Assembly (NCBI RefSeq): GCF_003105115.1
Contig: NZ_QETH01000010.1
Location: forward strand, 41,084-105,083
Direction: 5' to 3'
Source of the DNA: Flavobacterium sp. HTF
GTDB lineage: Bacteria; Bacteroidota; Bacteroidia; Flavobacteriales; Flavobacteriaceae
DNA length: 64,000 bases
In this document: piece after piece, positions 8,299 through 17,207 of the stretch
Position numbering within the stretch: the stretch's first letter is position 1
How the letters are laid out: the number at the start of each line of letters is the position of its first letter
The notes under the pieces: model-generated
Told to the model about the DNA's origin: nothing
The model's input: only the letters and a program-made list of their open reading frames with translations
The model's database searches: none
Made by a program: the position numbers and the translations under genes

Positions 8299-10002
8299 AT
8301 GGCCTTATCTGAACAAGAAATCATCCGAAGAGAGAAACTTCAAAACTTACGCAACTTAGGAATCAATCCTTATCCAGCTAATCTTTTTCCTGTAAATCAT
8401 ACTTCAAAGCAAATAAAGGAGTCTTTTGAAGAAGGTAAGAAGGTGATCGTTGCGGGACGTTTGATGAGTGTTCGTGATCAGGGTAAAGCTTGCTTTGCTG
8501 AATTGCAGGATAGCGAAGGACGTATTCAATTGTACGTGAACCGCGATGTTTTGTGTGAAGGTGATGATAAAACTTTATACAATCAGGTATTTAAAAAATT
8601 AACCGATTTAGGAGATTTTATTGGTATTGAAGGAGAATTGTTTACGACTCAGGTTGGTGCAAAATGTATTCGTGTGAGCGGATTTACTTTTTTGAGTAAA
8701 ACGTTGCGCCCGCTTCCGTTACCAAAAGTGGATGAGGAAGGGAACATTCACGATGCGTTTAATGATGCTGAATTGCGTTACAGAATGCGTTATGTAGATT
8801 TAACGGTGAATCAACACGTTAAGGAAACTTTTATCAAACGTACCAAGTTATTTACTGCGATGCGTGGTTATTTTAACGATGCAGGATATCTTGAAGTTGA
8901 CACTCCGGTTTTACAGTCAATTCCTGGTGGTGCTTCGGCAAGACCTTTTATTACGCATCATAATTCGCTTGACATTCCGCTTTATATGCGTATTGCGAAT
9001 GAGTTGTATTTAAAAAGATTAATTGTTGGTGGATTTGAAGGTGTTTATGAGTTCTCAAGAAACTTCCGTAATGAAGGAATGGACAGAACGCATAATCCTG
9101 AATTTACCGCAATGGAAATATATGTAGCTTACAAAGACTACAACTGGATGATGGAGTTTGCTGAAGGTTTGCTTGAGCATTGTGCAATCGCCGTAAACGG
9201 AACCAGCGAAGTTACTTTTGGGGAACACCAAATTAACTTTAAAGCGCCTTATGCACGCGTTACGATGACAGATTCTATCAAACATTTTACTGGTTTTGAC
9301 ATTTCCGGAAAAACTGAAGAAGAATTGTTTGAAGCTGCAAAAGGAATGGGAATTGAGGTGGATAAAACAATGGGGAAAGGAAAACTGATTGATGAAATTT
9401 TTGGAGCGAAATGCGAAGGAAATTATATTCAGCCAACTTTCATTACGGATTATCCTAAAGAAATGTCTCCTCTTTGTAAAGAACACCGCGATAATCCTGA
9501 ATTGACGGAGCGTTTTGAATTAATGGTTTGTGGTAAAGAAATCGCAAATGCGTATTCTGAATTGAATGACCCGATTGATCAGCGTGAGCGTTTTGAAGAT
9601 CAAATGCGTCTGGCTGCAAAAGGTGATGATGAAGCAAACGGAATTATCGACGAGGATTTCTTAAGAGCACTTGAATATGGTATGCCTCCAACTTCCGGAA
9701 TGGGAATTGGAATGGATCGTTTGATTATGTATTTGACTAACAATGCTTCTATTCAGGAAGTTTTATTGTTCCCGCAAATGCGTCCGGAGAAAAAACTGGC
9801 TCAGATTGAACTTTCTGATGAAGAGAAATTCATCGTAGACCTATTGAAAGGAAATGAAAATAAAATGGACTTAGGACAACTTAAAATTACGGCTAACTTA
9901 AGCGGTAAAAAATGGGATGCGTCCATAAAAAACTTATCTAAACACGGTTTAACTAAAGTTGTCGTTGAAGGTGATTTTAAATTTGTAGAATTGGTGGGAT
10001 AG
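8299..10002 (+). CDS. lysS: Lysyl-tRNA synthetase, class II
   Basis: Charges tRNA-Lys with lysine using ATP. The 567-residue protein has the anticodon-binding OB fold at about 50-150 (VIVAGRLMSVRDQGKACFAE), class II motif 2 starting at Phe256 (FRNEGMDRTHNPEFTAMEIY) and motif 3 at 467-474 (GMGIGMDR). E. coli LysS is about 505 residues; here about 65 extra residues follow motif 3, predicted helix-rich and winged-helix-like (MDLGQLKITANLSGKKWD). An extension of this sort is, to my knowledge, common in Bacteroidota LysRS. A good promoter precedes the gene and a bidirectional hairpin terminator follows it. Confidence 0.97.
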   Translation: MALSEQEIIRREKLQNLRNLGINPYPANLFPVNHTSKQIKESFEEGKKVIVAGRLMSVRDQGKACFAELQDSEGRIQLYVNRDVLCEGDDKTLYNQVFKKLTDLGDFIGIEGELFTTQVGAKCIRVSGFTFLSKTLRPLPLPKVDEEGNIHDAFNDAELRYRMRYVDLTVNQHVKETFIKRTKLFTAMRGYFNDAGYLEVDTPVLQSIPGGASARPFITHHNSLDIPLYMRIANELYLKRLIVGGFEGVYEFSRNFRNEGMDRTHNPEFTAMEIYVAYKDYNWMMEFAEGLLEHCAIAVNGTSEVTFGEHQINFKAPYARVTMTDSIKHFTGFDISGKTEEELFEAAKGMGIEVDKTMGKGKLIDEIFGAKCEGNYIQPTFITDYPKEMSPLCKEHRDNPELTERFELMVCGKEIANAYSELNDPIDQRERFEDQMRLAAKGDDEANGIIDEDFLRALEYGMPPTSGMGIGMDRLIMYLTNNASIQEVLLFPQMRPEKKLAQIELSDEEKFIVDLLKGNENKMDLGQLKITANLSGKKWDASIKNLSKHGLTKVVVEGDFKFVELVG

Positions 10003-10006
10003 TTTT

Positions 10007-10042
10007 TTAAATTCCAAATTTAAAAATTCCAATTTCCAATTT
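10007..10042. repeat. AT-rich dispersed intergenic repeat (ATTCCAAATT type)
   Basis: Tandem-like units of AAATTCCAAATT / AAATTCCAATTTCCAAT. Similar text recurs at 18848-18884 and 54961-54995, always outside genes. Confidence 0.5.
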
Positions 10043-10055
10043 GAAGATATAATTC

Positions 10056-10090
10056 AAACCCGACAGTTTTTAAAAACCTGTCGGGTTTTC
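10056..10090. terminator. Bidirectional terminator between lysS and a lipoprotein gene
   Basis: Stem AAACCCGACAG (10056-10066) with CTGTCGGGTTT (10078-10088) around a T5A5 centre and a following T-rich run. The convergent gene pair fits a shared terminator. The same stem occurs at 44435-44467. Confidence 0.8.
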
Positions 10091-10093
10091 TTT

Positions 10094-10693
10094 TTAAAAC
10101 GAATACTTCTCCAATTTCTTTCCGTTAATTTCCAAAACCTTTGTGCTTTTCGGGACTTCGCCTTTCCAAACTTGCTGAACTGAAGGATTTGAAGGGTATT
10201 TTCCGTTTTTTATTTTTACAAGATGAAATTCGCTTCCGCTTTTCATTAAAAGATCGGAAAACTTTTCAGTTGATGAAGTCGTTACATAAATCGGAAAATC
10301 AGTAACTGAGAAAGAATTAATCAAACTTCCGTCATTATTTAAAATGTAACCTGAACAGCCACCGCTTCCGCAGAAATAAGAGCTTGAGAAACCAACAAAA
10401 TATTCATTTTTGTTATCATTGTTTAAGTCGAAAGCTTCATAATAAAAGTATTGGTCTTCTTTTGTCATTGCCGGTAAATCTTTTTTAAGTAAAACCAGCA
10501 ATTGTTTTCGAATCAGTTTGACTGTTTTTTCATCGTTAGCGGATACATTACTCAAATCTGCTGTTCCTGCAACTGTTTTCGATAATGTATCCAGAGCAAT
10601 TGTTTTGACGATGTTTTTCGATTCGTTTTTATTCTGACAGGAAGTTAGTATTAGAATGGTTACGCATATTACTATAGTTATTTTAGTCTTCAT
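10094..10693 (-). CDS. Hypothetical lipoprotein
   Basis: A 199-residue protein with signal peptide and lipobox ILTSC (cysteine at 19), then a low-complexity linker of Asn, Lys and Ser. The mature part contains FDLNNDNKNEYFVGFSSSYF, an EF-hand-like or FG-GAP-like Asp/Asn-rich turn often found in secreted proteins that report on numeric content, and GSGGCSGYILNNDGSLINSF with two cysteines. I do not recognise a characterised family. It is convergent with lysS and transcribed alone. Confidence 0.7.
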   Translation of the reverse strand: MKTKITIVICVTILILTSCQNKNESKNIVKTIALDTLSKTVAGTADLSNVSANDEKTVKLIRKQLLVLLKKDLPAMTKEDQYFYYEAFDLNNDNKNEYFVGFSSSYFCGSGGCSGYILNNDGSLINSFSVTDFPIYVTTSSTEKFSDLLMKSGSEFHLVKIKNGKYPSNPSVQQVWKGEVPKSTKVLEINGKKLEKYSF

Positions 10694-10756
10694 GATTTCG
10701 TATTTTAAATTCGTAACTTAAATTTACAGATAATAAAAACCAAAAACCAGATTTTT

Positions 10757-11770
10757 CTACACCAATAGCGCCGCTTTGTTTTCAATATCATTTTCAAGCA
10801 GCAATGATTTTATATTATTAAAAGTCACCACAGCAATTTGTGTTAAAGCTTCGTTGGTGAAAAATGCCTGATGCGCCGTCACCAAAACATTCGGAAAACT
10901 CATTAATCGCTGAATATTATCGTCCTGAATAATATCTGCCGAAAGATCCCTAAAAAACAATTTTTCTTCCTGCTCATAAACATCGATTCCCAAATAACCG
11001 ATTTTACCTTGTTTCAAACCTTCGATTACGCAGGCCGTTTCAATTAAACCACCACGGCTTGTATTGATAATCATCACATTATCTTTCATAAAAGAAACTG
11101 ATGTTTTATTGATGACATGTTTTGTCTGATCATTTAACGGACAATGAAGTGAAATGATATCACTCAACTTAAAAATTTCTTCTAAACTTACAAAAGAAAC
11201 ACCGTCTTTAACCATTTCATCATTCTTTACAATATCATACGCAAGGACTTTACAGCCAAAACCTAAAGCAATTTTAGCAAAAGCTTTTCCAATATTTCCT
11301 GTTCCGATGATTCCGATTGTTTTTCCAAATAAATCAAACCCTAATAATCCGTTTAAAGAGAAATTCTGTTCGCGGACTCTGTTGTATGCTTTATGCGTTT
11401 TTCTGTTTAAAGTTAGAATCATAGCCATTGCGTGCTCGGCAACTGCCTGAGGAGAATAAGCCGGAACACGACAGACTTTGATATTGTATTTTTTAGCAGC
11501 TTCTAAATCGACATTGTTAAAACCCGCACAGCGAAGTGCAATTATCCTGATTTTTTTTTCTGCCAGTTGTCTAATTACCGTTTCATTGACAATGTCGTTG
11601 ACAAACACGCAAACAATTTCACAATCCTGAATCAGGGTCACGGTCTGCGGATTAAGCTGTGTTTCGAAAAAATCTAATTCGAAACCAGATTCATTATATT
11701 TAGTAAAGAACGTTTTGTCATAAGGCTGTGTCGAAAAGAAGGCAATTTTGCCAGTGGTAATAGAATTCAT
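10757..11770 (-). CDS. D-lactate dehydrogenase-type 2-hydroxyacid dehydrogenase
   Basis: A 337-residue NAD-dependent D-2-hydroxyacid dehydrogenase. The Rossmann motif GTGNIG is at 156-161, and the catalytic triad reads as Arg239 (NTSRGG), Glu268 (DVYEQEE) and His300 (VTAHQAFFT). The pattern and an offset of four residues match fermentative D-lactate dehydrogenase LdhA, which reduces pyruvate to D-lactate while oxidising NADH. It lies beside a nitrate/nitrite transporter gene on the same strand, which would fit low-oxygen metabolism, though that link is inference. ATG at 11768-11770 gives a standard N-terminus. Confidence 0.88.
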   Translation of the reverse strand: MNSITTGKIAFFSTQPYDKTFFTKYNESGFELDFFETQLNPQTVTLIQDCEIVCVFVNDIVNETVIRQLAEKKIRIIALRCAGFNNVDLEAAKKYNIKVCRVPAYSPQAVAEHAMAMILTLNRKTHKAYNRVREQNFSLNGLLGFDLFGKTIGIIGTGNIGKAFAKIALGFGCKVLAYDIVKNDEMVKDGVSFVSLEEIFKLSDIISLHCPLNDQTKHVINKTSVSFMKDNVMIINTSRGGLIETACVIEGLKQGKIGYLGIDVYEQEEKLFFRDLSADIIQDDNIQRLMSFPNVLVTAHQAFFTNEALTQIAVVTFNNIKSLLLENDIENKAALLV

Positions 11771-11806
11771 AAATTGAATATATTTATATGTGTTTGAATA
11801 TTACTT

Positions 11807-13276
11807 TTATTTGCGATCCATATCTTTCGATATTTCAGGTAGTTTTTCTTTCGTCATTTTCACAATAACCCGATGCATCCAAATCAGACAAGTTAGTGAC
11901 AATGCCAGAATAAAAAACCACGAACTGGTCCAGAATCCGGTAAATGCTAATAAATACCCGAAAATAATAGGCCCGAAGAATCCGCCTAAACCTCCCAAAA
12001 GTCCAACCATTCCGCCAATCACCCCAACTTCATTCGGAAAATAATCCGGAATATGTTTGAATACGGCAGCAGAGCCAATTCCCCATGATATCCCAATTAA
12101 AATAACGAGGACTAAATAAATCCACATATTGGCTTCAAAATGAATTTGGGTAATTCCTTCAGCCAGCAGCTCTTTCTTCTGCACTTTTTGATTTTCGGCA
12201 ACTACAACTTCCTGCCAGGTTTTTTTTGATGGAAAAAATTGAGAATGTAATTGATTATCCTCTTTTTGACTAATTGCATATTCCTTATCGTCAATTATAA
12301 TTTTATTTGGCGAAACTGCCGTAACTGTTCCTGCTTTACCCGCTAACAAACCGCTTCCTGAAGTGGTGATATCCATTTTCGGAAATAGCAATAAAAAACC
12401 CAGAACAACAGATGAACTCAACACCCAGTACATCACTTTCCGGGCACCAAATTTATCCGACAGGAAACCTCCGAAAGCCCGAACGACACCCGCCGGAAGA
12501 CTGAAACAGGAAGTAAAAATCCCGCCTAAAATTAATGAGGTATGATATACATTCATAAAATTAGGCAACAACCATTGTGAGAAAGTTACAAATGATCCGA
12601 ATACCAAAAAATAATACGTTCCGAAACGCCAGACACGAATGCTTTTTAAGGGCTGTACTAATTGTTTCACCGTTTTGGACTGTGCCTCTATTTTCTTGTT
12701 TTTAGCAAAAATAAAAAATACAATTCCCATAAACAGTAAGGCAGAACCATAAATAACAGGAAGCCATTTCCAGCCATTTTCCGGATCGCTTTCTGAAAAC
12801 GTGCTCAATAATGAAGGCGCTAAAAATGGTGTTATCGAAGCTCCGGCTGTTCCCATTCCGAATATTCCCAAGGCTCTTCCCTGCCATTCTTTTGGATACC
12901 AAACCGATGTAGAGGCTACGCCAACAGCAAAACTGGTTCCGACCATTCCGAATAAAAAACTTAAAATAGCAAAGACAGTAAATGAGGTAGCAAAAGGCAA
13001 TAAAAACAATGGTATCGAAGCCAGAATCAATAAAGCAGAATGTACAATCCTTCCTCCGAATTTGTCCGTTAAGATTCCCATTGGTAATCTCATAATTGAA
13101 CCCGTAAGAACCGGAATTCCTAAAAGCCAGCCAATCTGCACTACACTCCAGTTAAAAATTTCCTTATCGACCAGAAAAGTGACCAATACTCCATTGAGTG
13201 TCCAGCACGCAAAACAAATTGCAAAAGCCAGAGTATTTAAAAAAAGAATTCTGTGAGATTGTGAGAGATTTGCCAT
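11807..13276 (-). CDS. NarK-type nitrate/nitrite transporter (MFS) with an inserted domain
   Basis: A 489-residue MFS protein of the nitrate-nitrite porter family. Family signatures are seen at about 118-145 (GVASTSVWYPKEWQGRALGI, then FGMGTAG) and 421-436 (GGMVGLLGGLGGFFGP). It should move nitrate or nitrite across the inner membrane. Unusually, about 80 non-membrane residues (302-382) interrupt two membrane helices. They include GKAGTVTAVSPNKIIIDDKE and NQKVQKKELLAEG, a pattern like a small biotinyl/lipoyl-type beta barrel. No nitrate reductase gene is in the window. It is followed at 36 bp by the D-lactate dehydrogenase gene. Confidence 0.88.
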   Translation of the reverse strand: MANLSQSHRILFLNTLAFAICFACWTLNGVLVTFLVDKEIFNWSVVQIGWLLGIPVLTGSIMRLPMGILTDKFGGRIVHSALLILASIPLFLLPFATSFTVFAILSFLFGMVGTSFAVGVASTSVWYPKEWQGRALGIFGMGTAGASITPFLAPSLLSTFSESDPENGWKWLPVIYGSALLFMGIVFFIFAKNKKIEAQSKTVKQLVQPLKSIRVWRFGTYYFLVFGSFVTFSQWLLPNFMNVYHTSLILGGIFTSCFSLPAGVVRAFGGFLSDKFGARKVMYWVLSSSVVLGFLLLFPKMDITTSGSGLLAGKAGTVTAVSPNKIIIDDKEYAISQKEDNQLHSQFFPSKKTWQEVVVAENQKVQKKELLAEGITQIHFEANMWIYLVLVILIGISWGIGSAAVFKHIPDYFPNEVGVIGGMVGLLGGLGGFFGPIIFGYLLAFTGFWTSSWFFILALSLTCLIWMHRVIVKMTKEKLPEISKDMDRK

Positions 13277-13609
13277 AGAATGTAGTATTAAATTGTTTTT
13301 AAAATCTATTACTTTATGTCAGGAAACCAAAAATTGTTTTTTTAGCTGAAACAACTATGGTTTAAAGTTAAAAAAAAATAACAAGTAAACCATTCATAAT
13401 TAAATATTTAGAATTATTTAGTTCTCATTTAAAACTTAAATTCTCATTTATTACCTTGTTTTATACCAAATGTATTTTATTTGGCGTTGTAGTATGAACA
13501 AAGAACATTATTAACTGATTTTCAATTTATTAAATAAAAAATTCTTCAATCAAATTAAACCAATTGAATCTGATAAAGTCTAATTGCTATAACCTTTAAA
13601 AAACAAATC
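13277..13609. other. Intergenic region between narK-like gene and the Spy-like pair
   Basis: A 333-bp AT-rich divergent spacer. It contains ATGGTTTA and TAAACCAT about 23 bp apart (around 13354-13393) and CCAAAT-N7-ATTTGG (around 13468-13486), either of which could be an operator or hairpin. No strong TAnnTTTG box and no coding frame are seen. Confidence 0.4.
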
Positions 13610-14050
13610 ATGAAAAAATTATTTATCGCAGCTATGTTATTAGTTGGAATAGCAGGCTTTGCACAAGACACCGATCAAAAACCGGAACGCGAACATAAAG
13701 AAAGACTGACACCGGAACAGCGTAACGAAAAACAATTACAAAAATTAACGACAGAATTAAGTTTAGACGCCAGTCAGCAAGCTCAGGTGAAACAGTTACT
13801 TGCAGAAAGAAGCGCAAAAGCAGAAAGTCTAAAAGAAGCACGCAAAGCAAAAAAAGAGAGCAATGTAAAACCTACAGAGGAAGAAAAAGCAGCTTTCAAA
13901 AAACAAATGGAAGATGAAGTGGCTGCAAATGATGCTAAGATGAAATCTATTCTAAAAGCGGACCAATACACTAAATGGAAATCGTTACAGGAGCAGAAAA
14001 GGGAAAAAATGAAGGATAAAATGAAAGAACACAAACAGGAAAACAACTAA
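13610..14050 (+). CDS. Spy/CpxP-like periplasmic helical protein, single domain
   Basis: A 146-residue protein with signal peptide MKKLFIAAMLLVGIAGFAQ. The mature part is highly charged and helical, with LTPEQRNEKQLQKLTTELSL, DASQQAQVKQLLAERSAK and ILKADQYTKWKSLQEQ. The LTxEQ helix pattern resembles small periplasmic chaperones of the Spy/CpxP type (DUF4890-like in Bacteroidota), but that role is inferred. The gene is followed by its own terminator and by a paralogue with a doubled domain. Both genes share nearly identical upstream sequence and signal peptides, so this is a recent tandem duplication. Confidence 0.8.
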   Translation: MKKLFIAAMLLVGIAGFAQDTDQKPEREHKERLTPEQRNEKQLQKLTTELSLDASQQAQVKQLLAERSAKAESLKEARKAKKESNVKPTEEEKAAFKKQMEDEVAANDAKMKSILKADQYTKWKSLQEQKREKMKDKMKEHKQENN

Positions 14051-14060
14051 ATCATTATAA

Positions 14061-14088
14061 AAAAGAGGCAATTAAGCCTCTTTTTTAT
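14061..14088 (+). terminator. Terminator after the first Spy-like gene
   Basis: Perfect stem AAAAGAGGC (14061-14069) with GCCTCTTTT (14076-14084) followed by T residues. Confidence 0.85.
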
Positions 14089-14209
14089 TAAACACAGGCT
14101 TTATATTTTCATTAATAGTTTCTGTTAAATAAAAGATAAACCTGATAATTCAATTAAACGCAGCAAACTCTTTGAAGTCTAATAGCTATAAACATTAAAA
14201 AAAATAATA

Positions 14210-14926
14210 ATGAAAAAAATATTTATCGCAGCTTTATTATTCGTTGGAATAGTGAGTTTTGCACAAGGCGTTACTCAAAAAGAAAAATTGACTCCGGAAC
14301 AACGTACTGAAAAACATTTACAAAAACTGACCTCTGAACTTAGCCTGGATAAAAAGCAGCAGGAACAGGTAAAACAACTCCTGGCAGAAAGAAGTGCCAA
14401 AGCACAAAAATTTAGAGACTCACGAAAAGACAGTAAAACAAAACCTACTGATGCCGAAAGAGAGGCTTTTAAAAAACAAATGATTGCTGAAAAAGAAGCT
14501 AATGATGCTAAAATGAAAGCGATTTTAAACGCTGATCAATATACAAAGTGGACGGCTCTTAAAAAAGACCACAAAAATCACAGAGATCATAAAGGAAAAG
14601 GTGATTTTAAAACTCCACAGGAACGTGATGCGGCACATTTGCAAAAATTAACCACTGAGTTAAACTTAAACGCCGATCAGCAAAAACAAGTGAGCGAACT
14701 TTTATCTGACAGAAGTACCAAAATGGCGATGCTGAAAAAAAGCAGAGGTGACAAAAAACCTACTGATGCTGAAAGAGAAGCCATGAAGAAACAGATGAAA
14801 GAAGATCATAAAGCATATGATGCTAAACTGAAAACTATTCTGACTGCCGATCAATATAAAAAATGGACTGCGATTCAAAAAGAGCATAAAGACAAAATGA
14901 AAGATCACCGAAAAGAGAAAATGTAA
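14210..14926 (+). CDS. Spy/CpxP-like periplasmic helical protein, two tandem domains
   Basis: A 238-residue paralogue of the preceding gene with signal peptide MKKIFIAALLFVGIVSFAQ. Domain 1 (about 24-125) and domain 2 (about 138-235) repeat the same plan: LTPEQRTEKHLQKLTSELSL ... ILNADQYTKWTALKK, then TPQERDAAHLQKLTTELNLN ... ILTADQYKKWTAIQK. The first gene has one such unit, so this gene arose by duplication plus internal doubling. The upstream leader (GTCTAATAGCTATAA) is shared with the first gene and may carry a common promoter element. Probable function is periplasmic chaperone-like binding; not shown. Confidence 0.8.
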   Translation: MKKIFIAALLFVGIVSFAQGVTQKEKLTPEQRTEKHLQKLTSELSLDKKQQEQVKQLLAERSAKAQKFRDSRKDSKTKPTDAEREAFKKQMIAEKEANDAKMKAILNADQYTKWTALKKDHKNHRDHKGKGDFKTPQERDAAHLQKLTTELNLNADQQKQVSELLSDRSTKMAMLKKSRGDKKPTDAEREAMKKQMKEDHKAYDAKLKTILTADQYKKWTAIQKEHKDKMKDHRKEKM

Positions 14927-14938
14927 TTGAGATCAAAA

Positions 14939-14966
14939 AAAAGAGGCTTTTAAAGCCTCTTTTTTG
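14939..14966. terminator. Bidirectional terminator between the Spy-like gene and hemL
   Basis: Palindrome AAAGAGGCTTT / AAAGCCTCTTT with A and T runs on either side, between convergent genes. The core AGAGGC/GCCTCT repeats that of the terminator at 14061. Confidence 0.85.
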
Positions 14967-14969
14967 TTA

Positions 14970-16256
14970 TTAAAATGTTTTCGAAACTTTGTCGACCGCA
15001 TTGATTGTAAAATCTAAATCTTCATAGGTAAGTGCATCCGTAATAAACCAGGTTTCGTATGCCGATGGAGCGATATAAACTCCTTCATTTAATAATCCGT
15101 GGAAGAATTTTTTAAATGTTTCGTTATCTCCTTTTGCAGCCGTTTGAAAATCAGTAACCGGATTGGCATCAAAGTGAACTGAAATCATAGAACCTACTCT
15201 ATTGATGGTAAAAACAACATTATTTGCTTTTAGAACCCTGTCAATTCCTGCTTCAAGATAAGCTGTTTTTTCTTCCAGACGGGTAAAAATTGCGGCATCA
15301 TTATTTAAAGCCTGTAACATCGCTAGTCCTGCAGCCATTGCCAAAGGATTTCCTGATAATGTTCCTGCCTGATAAACCGGACCAAGAGGCGCCAAATAAT
15401 TCATTATTTCTTCGCGCGCAGCAAAAGCACCAACCGGAAGTCCACCGCCAATTACTTTTCCGAAAGTTACAATATCGGCATTGATGTTATACAATTCCTG
15501 AACACCTCCGCGAGCTAAACGGAAACCGGTCATTACCTCATCAAAAATTAAAAGAATTCCGTTTGCTGTACATAATTCTCTTAAACCTTCAAGAAAACCT
15601 TTTGCGGGTGGAATACAACCCATATTTCCTGCAACTGCTTCGATAATAATCGCTGCAATTTCGCCTTTATTCGCTTCGATTAAAGTTTTTACATTCTCTA
15701 GATCATTGTATTTAGCCAACAAAGTATCTTTTGCGGTTCCTTCTGTAACGCCGGGACTATTTGGAGATCCGAAAGTTACAGCACCACTTCCAGCCTGAAT
15801 CAAAAATGAATCTGAATGTCCATGGTAACAGCCTGCAAATTTTATGATTTTATCTCTTTTTGTAAATCCTCTTGCCAGACGAATCGCACTCATACAAGCT
15901 TCTGTACCTGAATTTACAAAACGTATTTTATCAATATTCGGAACCATCGAAACGGCCAAAGCAGCAATTTCTGTTTCCAGTTCTGTTGGCATTCCAAATG
16001 AAGTTCCCAGTTTTGCTTTTTCAATCACTGCATCAACCACCGGCTGATAAGCGTGACCCAAAACCATTGGACCCCATGAATTGATATAATCAATTAATTT
16101 ATTTCCGTCTTCGTCAAATAAATAAGCACCTTTTGCACTTTTTACAAAAATCGGAGTTCCTCCAACGGCTTTAAAAGCACGTACTGGTGAATTTACTCCT
16201 CCCGGAATTACTTTTTCTGCTTCAGCAAAAAGCTGACTACTTCTTTTATATAACAT
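14970..16256 (-). CDS. hemL: Glutamate-1-semialdehyde 2,1-aminomutase
   Basis: Converts glutamate-1-semialdehyde to 5-aminolevulinate, the committed C5-pathway precursor of haem. The 428-residue class III aminotransferase has the PLP lysine at Lys267 ([17 protein letters not shown]), the PLP-binding Asp239 ([10 protein letters not shown]), SGTEA at 116-120 and the N-terminal [12 protein letters not shown] at 17-28, which distinguishes GSAM from other aminotransferases. Length is standard. It is transcribed alone towards the Spy-like pair with a shared terminator, and a 51-bp spacer follows the upstream glucosaminidase gene. Confidence 0.97.
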   Translation of the reverse strand: MLYKRSSQLFAEAEKVIPGGVNSPVRAFKAVGGTPIFVKSAKGAYLFDEDGNKLIDYINSWGPMVLGHAYQPVVDAVIEKAKLGTSFGMPTELETEIAALAVSMVPNIDKIRFVNSGTEACMSAIRLARGFTKRDKIIKFAGCYHGHSDSFLIQAGSGAVTFGSPNSPGVTEGTAKDTLLAKYNDLENVKTLIEANKGEIAAIIIEAVAGNMGCIPPAKGFLEGLRELCTANGILLIFDEVMTGFRLARGGVQELYNINADIVTFGKVIGGGLPVGAFAAREEIMNYLAPLGPVYQAGTLSGNPLAMAAGLAMLQALNNDAAIFTRLEEKTAYLEAGIDRVLKANNVVFTINRVGSMISVHFDANPVTDFQTAAKGDNETFKKFFHGLLNEGVYIAPSAYETWFITDALTYEDLDFTINAVDKVSKTF

Positions 16257-16307
16257 TATAAATTTAGATTTCTGATATTAGATTTTAGATTGACCTTCAA
16301 CTGAAAA

Positions 16308-17207
16308 CTACTTCACTTTCAATCGCTGCCCAATTGAAATTGCATTATCAGTCAGATTATTTTTTTGTTTTAAATCATCTACTAATAAATTGAATTTCTT
16401 AGAAATAGAATACAAGGTATCGCCTTGCTGTACTTCGTATAAATTAGGATCGTTTGAGTTCGAATTGTTTTTTGTATTTGAAGCTGCCCCGGAAGTTGAA
16501 CTTCTTGTCGGAGCTGTTTTATTGATTGGTGTATAATTCTTTCCTGTAACCTGACAATCGTACTGATGCAGATTATAACGCTCAATATAACTGATTAATT
16601 TATCCGGATAATTAGGATCTGTTGCGTAACCCGCAGCGCGTAATCCTTTGGACCAGGCTTTATAATCGTCTTTTTCGTAAGTAAATAATGTGGCATACCT
16701 TTTTTTGCCAACCAAAAACAAAGCATGATCTTTGTAAGATTCTGAAGCTTCGGGATATTTTCTAAAACATTCCTGTGACGAATCATCATCATGACGAACA
16801 CTTTCGCCCAGCCAGTCGCTATGACATTTTATTCCAAAATGGTTATTGGCTTCAATTGCCAGATCGCCTCTCCCTGCACCCGATTCTAAAATTCCCTGCG
16901 CCAGAATAATACTTGCAGGAATGCCATATTTCTGCATGTTGACCATTGCAATATCTTTATATTGCAAAACATAATTATTGATTAAATCGCTGGTTACAAC
17001 TGTTTTTGAAGTCGATTGAATAACTTCGGTTGTATTATTTGTAGAAGGATAATTTTTACCGATGGGTTTAACCGGGGTACTTCTTTTTGTCGAAGCTGTT
17101 CTGGTTTGAACTGCTGCCGCTTTTTTAGTCGTCGCTATGGCAGGCTTACTGGAAGAGCAGCTTGCTAAAGCTAATATTACGGCAAGTAATACAATTCTTT
17201 TAATCAT
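16308..17207 (-). CDS. Glucosaminidase-LysM lipoprotein (peptidoglycan hydrolase)
   Basis: A 299-residue lipoprotein with lipobox LALASC (cysteine at 17) and a Ser/Thr/Lys-rich linker. The central domain (about 75-215) is a FlgJ/Auto-type N-acetylglucosaminidase, with ASIILAQGILESGAGRGDLA and NHFGIKC; Glu112 or a nearby glutamate in ILESG is the likely acid. The C-terminus is one LysM peptidoglycan-binding motif (NLYEVQQGDTLYSISKKFNL at about 255-274). It cleaves glycan strands in the cell wall. Its start overlaps the stop of the upstream PLP enzyme gene by 8 bp, so the two are probably translationally coupled. Confidence 0.92.
   Translation of the reverse strand: MIKRIVLLAVILALASCSSSKPAIATTKKAAAVQTRTASTKRSTPVKPIGKNYPSTNNTTEVIQSTSKTVVTSDLINNYVLQYKDIAMVNMQKYGIPASIILAQGILESGAGRGDLAIEANNHFGIKCHSDWLGESVRHDDDSSQECFRKYPEASESYKDHALFLVGKKRYATLFTYEKDDYKAWSKGLRAAGYATDPNYPDKLISYIERYNLHQYDCQVTGKNYTPINKTAPTRSSTSGAASNTKNNSNSNDPNLYEVQQGDTLYSISKKFNLLVDDLKQKNNLTDNAISIGQRLKVK

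Noticed and set aside
12801..13256. A 151-aa plus-strand ORF
   Set aside because: Antisense to the narK-like gene; composition is the complement of membrane helices.
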